NCBI GenBank assembly: GCA_019745155.1
Contig: JAIETM010000002.1
Coordinates: forward strand, 62,001 to 126,000
DNA from: Chitinophagaceae bacterium
GTDB taxonomy: Bacteria > Bacteroidota > Bacteroidia > Chitinophagales > Chitinophagaceae
DNA length: 64,000 nucleotides
Reading direction: 5' to 3'
Below, in pieces: positions 25,703-34,993 of the stretch (within the stretch, counting starts at the first letter, position 1; the number at the start of each line of letters is the position of its first letter). A program made the translations under genes and the position numbers. Under the pieces are notes generated by a model, which was given only the letters and a program-made list of their open reading frames with translations, did not search any database and had not been told where the DNA came from.

Positions 25703-27904
25703 ATGAGAAAATCTTTGTTCAGTGCGGCATTGTTATTGGCCGCATCGGTATTCGCCCAACAACCCATTACCGGTTTTTCAGCCAAAGCTGCACAAGAGCA
25801 AGCTGCACTCGAAGCCAAGTTTGATGCGCAGTTAAGTGCACAGCGCATTGGTCAATACATCAAAGACATGAGCGCGAGACCACACCATGTGGGCTCACCC
25901 GGTGGCGAAGCGGTTGCACAATATTTGTTGAGCAAGTTCAAATCATTTGGTTTGGATGCACGTATTGAAACTTATCAGGTATTGTTTCCTACGCCTAAGA
26001 CAAGGGTCTTGGAAATGACGGGTCCTACTACTTATAAAGCCATTCTGAAAGAACCGGCATTGAAGGAAGATGCTACGAGTGGACAAACAAAAGAGCAACT
26101 CGATATCTACAATTGTTGGAGCGCCGATGGTGATGTGAGTGGCGAACTGGTGTATGTAAACTTTGGCTTGCCTGAAGATTATGACAAACTCGCCAGCATG
26201 GGCATCGATGTAAAAGGCAAGATTGTGATTGCGCGTTATGGTCGCTCTTGGAGAGGTATTAAACCTAAAGTAGCGCAGGAACATGGTGCGGTGGGTTGTA
26301 TCATTTATTCTGATCCCAAAGAAGATGGCTATTACCAAGGTGATGTGTATCCCAAGGGTGCATGGAAAAATGAATATGGTGCGCAGCGTGGTTCAGTAAT
26401 GGATATGGTGATTTATCCCGGTGATCCGCTTACGCCGAATGTGGGCGCTACAGCTGATGCCAAAAGATTGAAACGCGAAGAAGCCACCAACTTATTGAAG
26501 ATTCCGGTATTGCCGATTGGGTATAAAGATGCGTTGCCTTTGTTGTCTGCATTGGAAGGTCCGGTTGTGCCGGAAGAATGGCGCGGTGCATTGCCGATTA
26601 CCTATCATGCTGGTCCGGGCAAAGCCAAAGTGCATTTGAAACTGGAATTCGATTGGCAGATTCGTCCCGCACACAATGTGATTGCGATGGTGAAGGGATC
26701 GCAGTATCCTGATCAGTGGGTGATACGTGGTAACCACCATGATGCATGGGTGAATGGTGCGGATGATCCCATCAGTGGTATGGCTGCATTGTTAGAAGAA
26801 GCGTATGCGGTAGGTGAACTGATGAAGACCGGCTGGAGACCGAAGCGTACCATGGTGTTCTGCGGTTGGGATGCAGAAGAGCCGGGACTCATGGGTTCTA
26901 CAGAATGGGTGGAAGATCATGCGAAAGAATTGCAAGAGAAGACAGTAGTGTATATCAACTCAGATGGGAATAGTCGCGGTTTCTTAGGTGCAGGTGGATC
27001 ACATGCATTGGAGACTTTCGTCACAGAAGTAGCGCGTGATATAGAAGATCCGCAAACCAAAGTGAGTGTGTTGGAGCGCAAGAAAGCACAGGAAGCAGCA
27101 AGAGCAGGTTCTGTTGCAGCGAAGAAAGCAGCGCTTAGCAGTAAGGGATTGAAATTGGGTGCACTGGGTTCCGGTTCTGATTACTCGCCTTTCTTTCAAC
27201 ACTTGGGTATTCCCTCTTTGAATATTGGTTATGGTGGTGAAGGCGAAGGTGGTTCTTACCATTCTATTTATGATTCTTACGATCACTATGCACGTTTCAA
27301 AGATCCGGGTTTTGCATATTGCCATGCATTGGCAAAAACAACCGGTCGTGCTGCATTGCGTATGGCCAATGCAGATATAGTGCCATTTGATTTTAGAAGC
27401 TTGCACAAAACCATTCAAGGTTATGCTGGTGAAGTGATGGCGTTGACCGATCAGCTGCGCGAAACAACTGCAGTAGAAAATCAATTGATTGCTGAAAAGA
27501 AATATGTGCTGGCTGCTGATCCAACTGAAGTATACCATGCACCCACTGCTAAGGAACCTGTTCCATATTTAGACTTTTCTTCTTTACAGAATGCACTAAG
27601 CGCTTTCGAGAAAGCTGCTAGCACCAATACTACTGCTATTGCCAAACAACAGGGCAGTGCATCATTGAATCAGGCTTTGTACAAAGCTGAGCAAGTATTG
27701 TTATCACCCAATGGTTTACCACGCAGGGCTTGGTATCGTCATACCATTTATGCGCCGGGTTTTTATACCGGCTATGGTGTGAAAACCTTACCCGGCATTC
27801 GCGAAGCCATTGAACAGCGCGAGTGGAAGGAAGCACAAGAACAAATCAAAATAACTGCAGCTGCGATTCAAGATTTAGCAAACTATCTTGCAGCTATAAA
27901 ATAA
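25703..27904 (+). CDS. Secreted M28-family zinc carboxypeptidase (glutamate carboxypeptidase II-like)
   Basis: The 733-aa protein has a signal peptide (ending VFAQ), a protease-associated domain inserted at about residues 110-250, an M28 di-zinc peptidase domain and a C-terminal helical dimerisation-type region (about 590-733). The zinc and catalytic residues appear in order as GNHHDAWVNGADDP (His, Asp), CGWDAEEPGLMGS (catalytic Glu, Glu ligand), YINSDGN (Asp) and SYHSIYDSYDHY (His). The order matches the glutamate carboxypeptidase II / PSMA group, which removes C-terminal Glu or Asp from peptides. Length is normal for the group. It precedes the phytase-esterase-like gene by 5 nt, so the two are probably co-transcribed. 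Confidence 0.95.
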   Translation: MRKSLFSAALLLAASVFAQQPITGFSAKAAQEQAALEAKFDAQLSAQRIGQYIKDMSARPHHVGSPGGEAVAQYLLSKFKSFGLDARIETYQVLFPTPKTRVLEMTGPTTYKAILKEPALKEDATSGQTKEQLDIYNCWSADGDVSGELVYVNFGLPEDYDKLASMGIDVKGKIVIARYGRSWRGIKPKVAQEHGAVGCIIYSDPKEDGYYQGDVYPKGAWKNEYGAQRGSVMDMVIYPGDPLTPNVGATADAKRLKREEATNLLKIPVLPIGYKDALPLLSALEGPVVPEEWRGALPITYHAGPGKAKVHLKLEFDWQIRPAHNVIAMVKGSQYPDQWVIRGNHHDAWVNGADDPISGMAALLEEAYAVGELMKTGWRPKRTMVFCGWDAEEPGLMGSTEWVEDHAKELQEKTVVYINSDGNSRGFLGAGGSHALETFVTEVARDIEDPQTKVSVLERKKAQEAARAGSVAAKKAALSSKGLKLGALGSGSDYSPFFQHLGIPSLNIGYGGEGEGGSYHSIYDSYDHYARFKDPGFAYCHALAKTTGRAALRMANADIVPFDFRSLHKTIQGYAGEVMALTDQLRETTAVENQLIAEKKYVLAADPTEVYHAPTAKEPVPYLDFSSLQNALSAFEKAASTNTTAIAKQQGSASLNQALYKAEQVLLSPNGLPRRAWYRHTIYAPGFYTGYGVKTLPGIREAIEQREWKEAQEQIKITAAAIQDLANYLAAIK

Positions 27905-27909
27905 CCGAC

Positions 27910-29025
27910 TTGAAAAAAATCTGTTTAGGCATATTCTTGACTGCGTCTTTGCTTTTAGCGAAGGCGCAGTCGCCTTTTAGCATGCGCTATAAGGGTATGT
28001 TTGTATTGCCTTATAATACCAATGTGCAGCAGACATTGGTGGGCGGCCTATCTGGTATTGATTACGATGCCAAACAAGATCTGTATTATTTGATTTGTGA
28101 CGACAGAAGTGCCATCAATCCTGCACGATTTTATACGGCCTCTATCAAACTCAGTAACAAAGGCATTGATACTGTTTTGATCAAAGATGTTTTTTTTCTG
28201 AAAGATGCGGCCGGACAAAACTTTCCCAATAGCAAGCAAGACAAATTCAATGTGCCCGATCCGGAAGCGATGCGTATTGCGCACAAAGACAATCTATTGG
28301 TATGGAGCAGTGAGGGTGAACGAACCGTAAATCCAAAAGATACCATTTTATCTGATCCTGCGATTTATGTGGTGGATCGGCAAGGTGGTTATAAAAGCAA
28401 GATTGCTCTGCCGGATAATTTACGCATGCGTGTTACTGAAGCTGGTCCCAGACAAAACGGTGTGTTAGAGGGAATGAGTTTTCATCCCAACGGACATCAT
28501 TTATTCGTGAGTTTGGAAGAGCCGAGATATGAAGACGGTCCGCGTGCTGATCTGCGCGATACTACTGCCTATGTGCGTTTTTACGATATCAACTGGGCAA
28601 CCAAAAAGTTCCAGGGAGAATATGCCTATCAACTTGATACCATAGCAACTATTCCTACACCAGCCAATGCGTTTCGCATTAACGGGATTCCTGATATGCT
28701 TTCTTTAGGTAACGGACAGTTTCTGGTGATTGAGCGTTCGTTTTCAACTGGTCGCATACAATGTACGATCAAAGTATTTCTGGCTGATTTCACTCAAGCA
28801 ACTGATATTAGGAGTATTCCATCCTTATCTACAAACAGTCAATTCACACCAGCAACGAAAAAGTTGTTGTTGAATATGGATAGTCTGGGCGTGTTTACAG
28901 ACAATATCGAAGGTGTTTGCTGGGGACCGAAACTACCGAATGGAAAACGCAGTTTGATTTTTGTATCGGATAACAATTTCTCCCCCTTACAACAGACACA
29001 GTTTCTATTGTTTGAAGTGGATTGA
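27910..29025 (+). CDS. Phytase-esterase-like (PF13449) secreted protein
   Basis: The best start is the TTG at 27910, which gives a clean signal peptide (MKKICLGIFLTASLLLAKAQ) and leaves a 5-nt gap from the peptidase gene; the longer frame from 27823 would overlap it by 82 nt. The 371-aa product has the esterase-like-activity-of-phytase propeller pattern: GGLSGIDYD, YLICDDRS, NVPDPEAMRI, WSSEGERTVNP, NGVLEGMSF, LFVSLEEP, LVIERSFS and NIEGVCWGP, each a blade motif of this family. Members are secreted and calcium-dependent, with poorly known substrates. It ends exactly where the convergent GH53 gene ends. Confidence 0.88.
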   Translation: MKKICLGIFLTASLLLAKAQSPFSMRYKGMFVLPYNTNVQQTLVGGLSGIDYDAKQDLYYLICDDRSAINPARFYTASIKLSNKGIDTVLIKDVFFLKDAAGQNFPNSKQDKFNVPDPEAMRIAHKDNLLVWSSEGERTVNPKDTILSDPAIYVVDRQGGYKSKIALPDNLRMRVTEAGPRQNGVLEGMSFHPNGHHLFVSLEEPRYEDGPRADLRDTTAYVRFYDINWATKKFQGEYAYQLDTIATIPTPANAFRINGIPDMLSLGNGQFLVIERSFSTGRIQCTIKVFLADFTQATDIRSIPSLSTNSQFTPATKKLLLNMDSLGVFTDNIEGVCWGPKLPNGKRSLIFVSDNNFSPLQQTQFLLFEVD

Positions 29026-30192
29026 TTAACGTGGGAATGTGTATTTGCGTTTCATATAATCAATACCCGTGAGCAGATTGCCTTTGAAATCGAAATAAGT
29101 GGCATTCTCCCATGTGCTGCCAATGCCCCAAGGATCGCGCAGATTGGAAGTGATCCATGCAGGTTCCCAATACATCACACCTTTTCCTCCACCTGTGATG
29201 ACAGCCTGTGTAAGATCGCGCAGGTATGCTGCTTGTCCGGCAGGACTAATCGCATAGCCGGCTACTTCACTCGTGGTTTGGTACAGCATATTGTTGTAAT
29301 TGTCTGCATTATCGTTGGTCCAGGGGAAAGCTGTTTCTACCACCATCACTTCTTTGCCGGTATAATTGCGAAAGCTGCGGATGGAATCAGCGATGTTAGT
29401 CATATTATTGACTTCGCTCCACTTAAAATAATGTGAGATACCAAGAATATCATAATCAGCTACACCACCTTGCTGTTGCAGCGATTGTATCCATGGTCTG
29501 GTATTTTGAATTTGTGCAACGTGTAAAATCACTTTCGGCTTGATACTGCTGTTCGCAGAAAAATCTCGTACAGCTTTTACGCCACTATTGATGAGTTGTC
29601 CGAATGCGGCCCAGTTCTGATTATTGGTGATTTTGCCATAAGGCCAAAGCATGCCTTCATTGTTTTCATTACCCACCTGCACCATTTCAGGTGTGAGGTT
29701 TTTTGTAGCGAGGTAATTCAGTACGCGTAAAGTGTATTGATACACAGAATCCTTTAGTACACTTAGGTTGGCATTCTTCCATGCAGCTGGAATATTCTGG
29801 TGTGCGGGATCGGCCCAATCATCGGAATAATGAAAATCCAGATTCACCGCCATACCCAATGTCTTTGCTCTGCGGATGGTTTTTTCTGCATCATATAGAT
29901 CGCTGTAAAAGCGATTATTGTTTAATGCTGCCAGCCATTGCGGGTTATGCCAGATACGTACCCGAACAGTATTTGCGCCCATCGACTGCATGATGGCAAA
30001 AGGATCTTTCGCCTGACCACTTTGAAAGTATTTACCGCCAGCATCTTCAATCGCATTTACATAAGACAAATCAACACCCATAGAGAATTGATTCCAGGTA
30101 TAGTTGCTATCGGTTTGTGGTGCAGTTTGTGATTTGGCACAGGAACTCATCAAAAGCGCTGCGGGCAAAATCAGCCCAAGTATCTTTTTCAT
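29026..30192 (-). CDS. Arabinogalactan endo-beta-1,4-galactanase (GH53) lipoprotein
   Basis: The 388-aa protein starts with a lipoprotein signal (LLMSSCAKS, Cys18). The GH53 domain fills residues 35-385, with the acid/base Glu176 in VQVGNENNEG, the nucleophile Glu286 in VVETAFPW, and family segments MGVDLSYV, VRVRIWHNP, NLDFHYSDDWADPAHQ and LGISHYFKW. It cleaves beta-1,4-galactan side chains of pectin, probably while anchored to the outer membrane. No SusC/SusD pair or other pectin gene is nearby, so it is not in a classical polysaccharide utilisation locus. Its stop codon abuts the stop of the gene on the other strand with no spacer. Confidence 0.95.
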   Translation of the reverse strand: MKKILGLILPAALLMSSCAKSQTAPQTDSNYTWNQFSMGVDLSYVNAIEDAGGKYFQSGQAKDPFAIMQSMGANTVRVRIWHNPQWLAALNNNRFYSDLYDAEKTIRRAKTLGMAVNLDFHYSDDWADPAHQNIPAAWKNANLSVLKDSVYQYTLRVLNYLATKNLTPEMVQVGNENNEGMLWPYGKITNNQNWAAFGQLINSGVKAVRDFSANSSIKPKVILHVAQIQNTRPWIQSLQQQGGVADYDILGISHYFKWSEVNNMTNIADSIRSFRNYTGKEVMVVETAFPWTNDNADNYNNMLYQTTSEVAGYAISPAGQAAYLRDLTQAVITGGGKGVMYWEPAWITSNLRDPWGIGSTWENATYFDFKGNLLTGIDYMKRKYTFPR

Positions 30193-30265
30193 GTAGTGAA
30201 ATTACCGATTAATCCAGCTGAAAGAATGATGTATATCAGATTCTGGAAGGCGCTAACTTCGTTCC

Positions 30266-32302
30266 ATGCCTTTTGAATTACATGCACCGTATCAGCCGTC
30301 AGGCGATCAGCCTAGCGCAATTCGTCAGCTTACAGATACGATTCTGGAAGGAGAGCAATTTCAAACCTTATTGGGTGTAACGGGTAGTGGTAAAACTTTT
30401 ACCATGGCCAATGTGATTCAAAATATCCAACGACCCACACTGGTGCTAACACACAACAAGACACTAGTAGCGCAGCTATACGGAGAGTTCAAGCAATTCT
30501 TTCCTAACAATGCAGTGGGCTATTTCGTGAGCTATTACGATTACTATCAGCCGGAAGCCTATATGCCGGTGAGCGATACCTATATTGAAAAAGACCTCAG
30601 CATTAATGAAGAATTGGATAAGCTGCGATTACAGGCAACATCTGAATTGTTAAGCGGCAGAAGAGATATTATTGTAGTGGCGAGTGTAAGTTGTATCTAT
30701 GGTATGGGTAACCCTACCGAGTTTGAAAATGGCATCATTCGTATTCATAAAGGTCAGGTCATTTCTCGCCAAGGTTTTCTGCATGCATTAGTCGGTAGTT
30801 TGTATAGTAGGAGTCAGGGTGATTTTAACCGTGGTACTTTCCGCGTAAAGGGTGATACTGTAGATATTAATCTGCCTTACGTGGACTATGGCTATCGCAT
30901 TACTTTCTTTGGTGATGAGATTGAAGAGATTGAAAGTATCGAGAAGACAACAGCCAAGCGTATTGGTACGATGGAGAATGCGGCCATCTTTCCTGCGAAT
31001 CTATATCTAGCACCGAAAGATATGATGCAGCAAATCATGCATGATATTCAGGATGAGATGATGCTGCAGGTGGAATATTTCAAGAACAATGGTAAAGTAA
31101 TTGAAGCGCAGCGTTTGAAAGAAAGAGTGGAATATGATTTAGAGATGATGCGTGAGTTGGGTTATTGCAATGGTATTGAAAACTATTCTCGCTTTTTTGA
31201 TAGAAGAAAACCCGGCACAAGACCATTCTGTTTGCTGGATTATTTTCCCAAAGATTTTCTCTGCATTATTGATGAGAGTCACCAAACCATTCCGCAGGTA
31301 GCGGGTATGTATGGTGGCGATAGAAGCAGAAAGATGGTGCTGGTTGATTATGGATTTCGCCTACCCTCAGCATTGGATAACCGTCCGCTCAATTTCCATG
31401 AGTTTGAAAACCTGATTGGGCAAACGGTTTTTGTAAGTGCAACGCCGGGTGATTATGAATTAGAGAAAACAGGTGGTGTAGTGGTTGAACAAGTCGTAAG
31501 ACCAACCGGTTTATTGGATCCGCCAATTGAGATCAGGCCGAGTGTGAACCAGATTGATGATTTGCTGGAAGAGATTGATAAACGTGTGAAGAAGGGTGAT
31601 CGTGTACTGGTAACAACATTGACCAAGCGCATGGCAGAAGAGATGGACAAATATCTGGGTCGTATTCGCATCAAGAGTAAGTATATCCATAGTGATGTGG
31701 ATACACTGGAACGTGTAGAGATACTGCGTCAATTAAGATTAGGTGAGATTGATGTATTGGTAGGTGTAAACCTGTTGCGTGAGGGGTTGGACTTGCCGGA
31801 AGTTTCGCTCGTAGCCATTCTGGATGCAGATAAAGAAGGTTTTCTGCGCAACGAAAAATCATTGACGCAGACAGCAGGACGTGCTGCGCGAAATGTAGAG
31901 GGCTTGGTAATCTTCTACGCAGATACCATGACGGAGAGTATGCAACGCACCATTGATGAGACAAACCGAAGAAGAGAAAAGCAGATTGCCTATAATAGAG
32001 AACATGGTATCACTCCAAGAACTGTGAAGAAGAGTATTGAGCAGATCATGAAGCAAACCAGTGTACTGGATATCAAAGGCTATGATGAAAAGAACCCTTA
32101 TGCGGTTGTGGACGAGGGTGTGGTGAATGCAGCTGCAGAAGAGCAACATGAGTACAAAACCATTCCACAGCTGGAAAAAGTGATTGCCAAAACGCGTAAG
32201 GAGATGAAAAAAGCTGCCCGCGACTTGGATTTTATGGAAGCTGCCCGCCTGCGGGACATGCTTTTTGCTTATGAAAAAGAGCTCAAAAGCTTACAGATAT
32301 AA
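30266..32302 (+). CDS. uvrB: Excinuclease ABC subunit B
   Basis: This is a complete 678-aa UvrB of nucleotide excision repair. It has Walker A GVTGSGKT at residues 37-44, the beta-hairpin region around YYDYYQPEAY (residues 92-101), helicase motif V/VI sequences near the end (GVNLLREGLDLPEVSLVAI and QTAGRAARN), and a C-terminal UVR motif (QLEKVIAKTRKEMKKAA..DFMEAARLRD) that contacts UvrC. It loads on damaged DNA from UvrA and recruits UvrC. A CTAACTTCG sequence just before the ATG resembles a -7 element. The gene stands alone, divergent from the GH53 gene. Confidence 0.99.
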   Translation: MPFELHAPYQPSGDQPSAIRQLTDTILEGEQFQTLLGVTGSGKTFTMANVIQNIQRPTLVLTHNKTLVAQLYGEFKQFFPNNAVGYFVSYYDYYQPEAYMPVSDTYIEKDLSINEELDKLRLQATSELLSGRRDIIVVASVSCIYGMGNPTEFENGIIRIHKGQVISRQGFLHALVGSLYSRSQGDFNRGTFRVKGDTVDINLPYVDYGYRITFFGDEIEEIESIEKTTAKRIGTMENAAIFPANLYLAPKDMMQQIMHDIQDEMMLQVEYFKNNGKVIEAQRLKERVEYDLEMMRELGYCNGIENYSRFFDRRKPGTRPFCLLDYFPKDFLCIIDESHQTIPQVAGMYGGDRSRKMVLVDYGFRLPSALDNRPLNFHEFENLIGQTVFVSATPGDYELEKTGGVVVEQVVRPTGLLDPPIEIRPSVNQIDDLLEEIDKRVKKGDRVLVTTLTKRMAEEMDKYLGRIRIKSKYIHSDVDTLERVEILRQLRLGEIDVLVGVNLLREGLDLPEVSLVAILDADKEGFLRNEKSLTQTAGRAARNVEGLVIFYADTMTESMQRTIDETNRRREKQIAYNREHGITPRTVKKSIEQIMKQTSVLDIKGYDEKNPYAVVDEGVVNAAAEEQHEYKTIPQLEKVIAKTRKEMKKAARDLDFMEAARLRDMLFAYEKELKSLQI

Positions 32303-32383
32303 AACAAAGCCTACTAATTATGAAATCGTACTAAAGTATTAGTGCGTTCTGCCGAAAATTGTGCAATTTCACGGAAACCCCTA

Positions 32384-32782
32384 ATGCACATGAGTAGCAA
32401 GACAACCCCCCTGTTGTCTTTCTTCCTCCTGTTTCTGGCTAGTATTCGGTTATCTGCTGCAGTTGCGCATCATCCAATTTCCATCAATGAGAAGGCATAT
32501 AGTGCATACGCAGATACAGTAATTATTGACCAGATTCATTTGGAAAGGAAGAAGGATCAGCAGCAAACGATCTTTCATTTTAAAGCGTCACGACAGTTTA
32601 ACTCCACTGTTTATTTAAAGCGGGTAGACAGAGGCATTGTTTATAGTAAGCCTGTTGCGATTGTTTCCGGACTCAATGCAATTGAAATTGATATGAAGGA
32701 ATTGCCTGTAGGAAACTATATTATTTTTATTGATCATGCCATGACGCAATATGGAACAACTGGCTTTCTGGTTATGAAGTAA
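32384..32782 (+). CDS. Small secreted hypothetical protein
   Basis: From the ATG at 32384 the 132-aa product has a signal-peptide-like N-terminus (TPLLSFFLLFLASIRLSAAVA) and a mature domain of about 100 residues made mainly of strands. The C-terminal part, SGLNAIEIDMKELPVGNYIIFI, has the strand-turn-strand look of the T9SS sorting-domain fold, but the usual conserved N-terminal part of that domain is missing, so I do not call it one. A second in-frame ATG lies at 32390. It precedes the two-sensor cassette by 69 nt, and a link to it is only suggested by position. Confidence 0.6.
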   Translation: MHMSSKTTPLLSFFLLFLASIRLSAAVAHHPISINEKAYSAYADTVIIDQIHLERKKDQQQTIFHFKASRQFNSTVYLKRVDRGIVYSKPVAIVSGLNAIEIDMKELPVGNYIIFIDHAMTQYGTTGFLVMK

Positions 32783-32851
32783 ATCAGGAAATCACCCTTT
32801 TGGGTGAGCTGTGCTGGAAGAAAGATTTGGAATTTGCCTAACTTAAGGCAT

Positions 32852-34993
32852 ATGAAAGTCGCTTACCCCTTTACAACCTTGATTCTACTGTTGATGTTTC
32901 AAACTGTTGCTGCTCAGCAGGACTTGAATGCGTTGAAGCAGCAATTGAATAGCACATCCAATGAAACGATAATTGTACAAACTGTAGACCGGCTGAATAA
33001 TATTCTTGCACGAAATAAGCCAAGAGACTTCTTAGATATATTAAAGACGCTACGTGAACGGTCTGATCTTAAAACGAATAAGCTTGTACAGGAAGAGGTA
33101 TTGCATCAATATGGAATTTGCTATACCAATCTGCGCAAATATGATAGTGCTGTTTGGTATTTCCGAAGAGCATTAGACCTGAATCAAGCCACCAATAACA
33201 TACTACAACGCGGCATTATTCACCATGATCTGGGATACGCTTATTATGAGCAGAATGTGTATGATAGCACAATGTTGTATTACTATAAAGCACTAGAAGA
33301 GAAAAAGCAAGCTGGGAATAGTTTATCTGCTGCAGTTACTTTAAATGGCCTAGGACTGGTACAAAGAATGCGTAACAATATCGCTTCTTCCAGAGAATAT
33401 TATACAGAGGCTTTGAGCATTTATGAAAAAGCTAGTGATCGCAGAATGCTCTCCGTGATGATGAATATCGCCACCTTGTACAATCTGCAAAAGCGCTATG
33501 ATAGTGCAACAGCTGTTTTCAATAGAGTATATCAATTGGCTGAGGGGTATAAAGATCCCAATCTCATGTTTTCAGCGAAGGTCAATATTGCGCTAGGTTT
33601 AAACTATCAGTATAAGTATACAGAGGCTTTACCAGTTTTTCAGGAACTATCTAAAGACCCAAGGGTAAAGCAAATCGAAGATTTAAATAATGCAGTGCTC
33701 TATGGTTTGGGACAGGCCTACTATGGCACGAAAGATTATGCGAAAGCCATTCCAATTCTGCAGCAATGTTTAACCCTACGTTTCAAGAATACAAAATTTC
33801 AGACACTGGCGGCTATCACCAATCTGCTATACATGGCAGAAAAAGAACAGGGCCACTATGAACAGGCGCTACTCTATTACGAACAATTAAAAGGCTATAG
33901 TGATTCTTTGATGAATAATAGCCGTACGGCAATGCTGGAAGAACTGGATGCGAAATACAAAGCAACGCAAAAAGAACAGCAGATTGCTTTATTGAATAAG
34001 GAGAACCAGCTGAAAGAGATTGATCTGCAAAGGCAACGAAATGAAGTACTGTTACTTGCGGCTAAGGCACAGCAAAGAGAGCAGGAGTTGATCTTATTAA
34101 ACAAAGACAATGAATTAAAAGATCTATCTATTAAAGAGCAGCAAAAAACCTTATTACTATCTCAAGCACAAAACAAGCAGTCCACACAGGAACTTCTGTT
34201 ATTAAAGCAGCAGGCTAAACTCAAGGATCTTGAGATCAGGGATAATAAGAAACAGAAATTATTGTACACGCTTGGTATAGCATTAACAACATTATTAGCG
34301 GGTGGTGCTTTTTACTTATATAGCAATAAGCAAAAAACCACTGAACAATTAGCTGAGAAAAATGCCATTATCTCCAAAGCGCTGAATGAAAAAGAAACCT
34401 TGTTGAAAGAGATTCACCATCGAGTGAAGAACAACCTGCAGGTCATCAGTAGCTTATTGAAACTGCAAAGCAAAAGTATCAGTGATAATGTAGCATTAGA
34501 AGCGCTGAAAGAAGGTAGTAACCGGGTAAGGAGCATGGCATTGATTCATCAGAATCTGTATACAGATGAAAACCTGGTGAGCGTAGATGTAAAAGATTAT
34601 ATCGAAAAACTTTCTGAAAGCCTGTTTCATTCTTATAATATCGAACCAGGCAAAATACAGCTGACAACTCAGGTTGATCCCATTAAGTTGGATGTAGATA
34701 CCATTATCCCGCTCGGGTTAATCCTCAATGAGCTGATCACAAACGCATTAAAGTATGCTTTTACTGAAGGCACAGAACAAGGAAAGATTGGGGTTACCCT
34801 TAAAGAAAATACAAGGGGATTGCTTCTAGAAGTGCAGGATAATGGCAAAGGGCTTCCTGCAGGTTTTCAGCCAGAGACAGCTTCTTCTATGGGCTTTCAA
34901 CTCATTCGTTCTTTCGCCGCAAAGCTGAAAGCTGAATTGAATATTGTTAACGAGCAAGGCACTACAGTGCAAATGTTGATTGCAAAAGCATGA
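32852..34993 (+). CDS. TPR-containing sensor histidine kinase (HisKA_2 type)
   Basis: The start at ATG 32852 gives a signal peptide (ending VAAQ); the frame opens earlier at 32804. The 713-aa protein has a periplasmic array of tetratricopeptide-like repeats (about residues 60-350), a long Gln/Glu/Leu-rich coiled coil (about 360-470), one membrane helix (about 474-492), a HisKA_2 dimerisation domain with KEIHHRVKNNLQVISSLLKLQ (His522/His523) and a HATPase domain (about 600-713) with LNELITNALKYAF and DNGKGLP. It autophosphorylates on the His and passes the phosphate to a response regulator. Its stop overlaps the start of the next kinase (ATGA), forming a tight three-gene signalling unit. Confidence 0.93.
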   Translation: MKVAYPFTTLILLLMFQTVAAQQDLNALKQQLNSTSNETIIVQTVDRLNNILARNKPRDFLDILKTLRERSDLKTNKLVQEEVLHQYGICYTNLRKYDSAVWYFRRALDLNQATNNILQRGIIHHDLGYAYYEQNVYDSTMLYYYKALEEKKQAGNSLSAAVTLNGLGLVQRMRNNIASSREYYTEALSIYEKASDRRMLSVMMNIATLYNLQKRYDSATAVFNRVYQLAEGYKDPNLMFSAKVNIALGLNYQYKYTEALPVFQELSKDPRVKQIEDLNNAVLYGLGQAYYGTKDYAKAIPILQQCLTLRFKNTKFQTLAAITNLLYMAEKEQGHYEQALLYYEQLKGYSDSLMNNSRTAMLEELDAKYKATQKEQQIALLNKENQLKEIDLQRQRNEVLLLAAKAQQREQELILLNKDNELKDLSIKEQQKTLLLSQAQNKQSTQELLLLKQQAKLKDLEIRDNKKQKLLYTLGIALTTLLAGGAFYLYSNKQKTTEQLAEKNAIISKALNEKETLLKEIHHRVKNNLQVISSLLKLQSKSISDNVALEALKEGSNRVRSMALIHQNLYTDENLVSVDVKDYIEKLSESLFHSYNIEPGKIQLTTQVDPIKLDVDTIIPLGLILNELITNALKYAFTEGTEQGKIGVTLKENTRGLLLEVQDNGKGLPAGFQPETASSMGFQLIRSFAAKLKAELNIVNEQGTTVQMLIAKA

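Noticed and set aside
32792-32807. Hairpin TCACCC/GGGTGA as a terminator
   Set aside because: The stem is only 6 bp and no T-run follows it on either strand.
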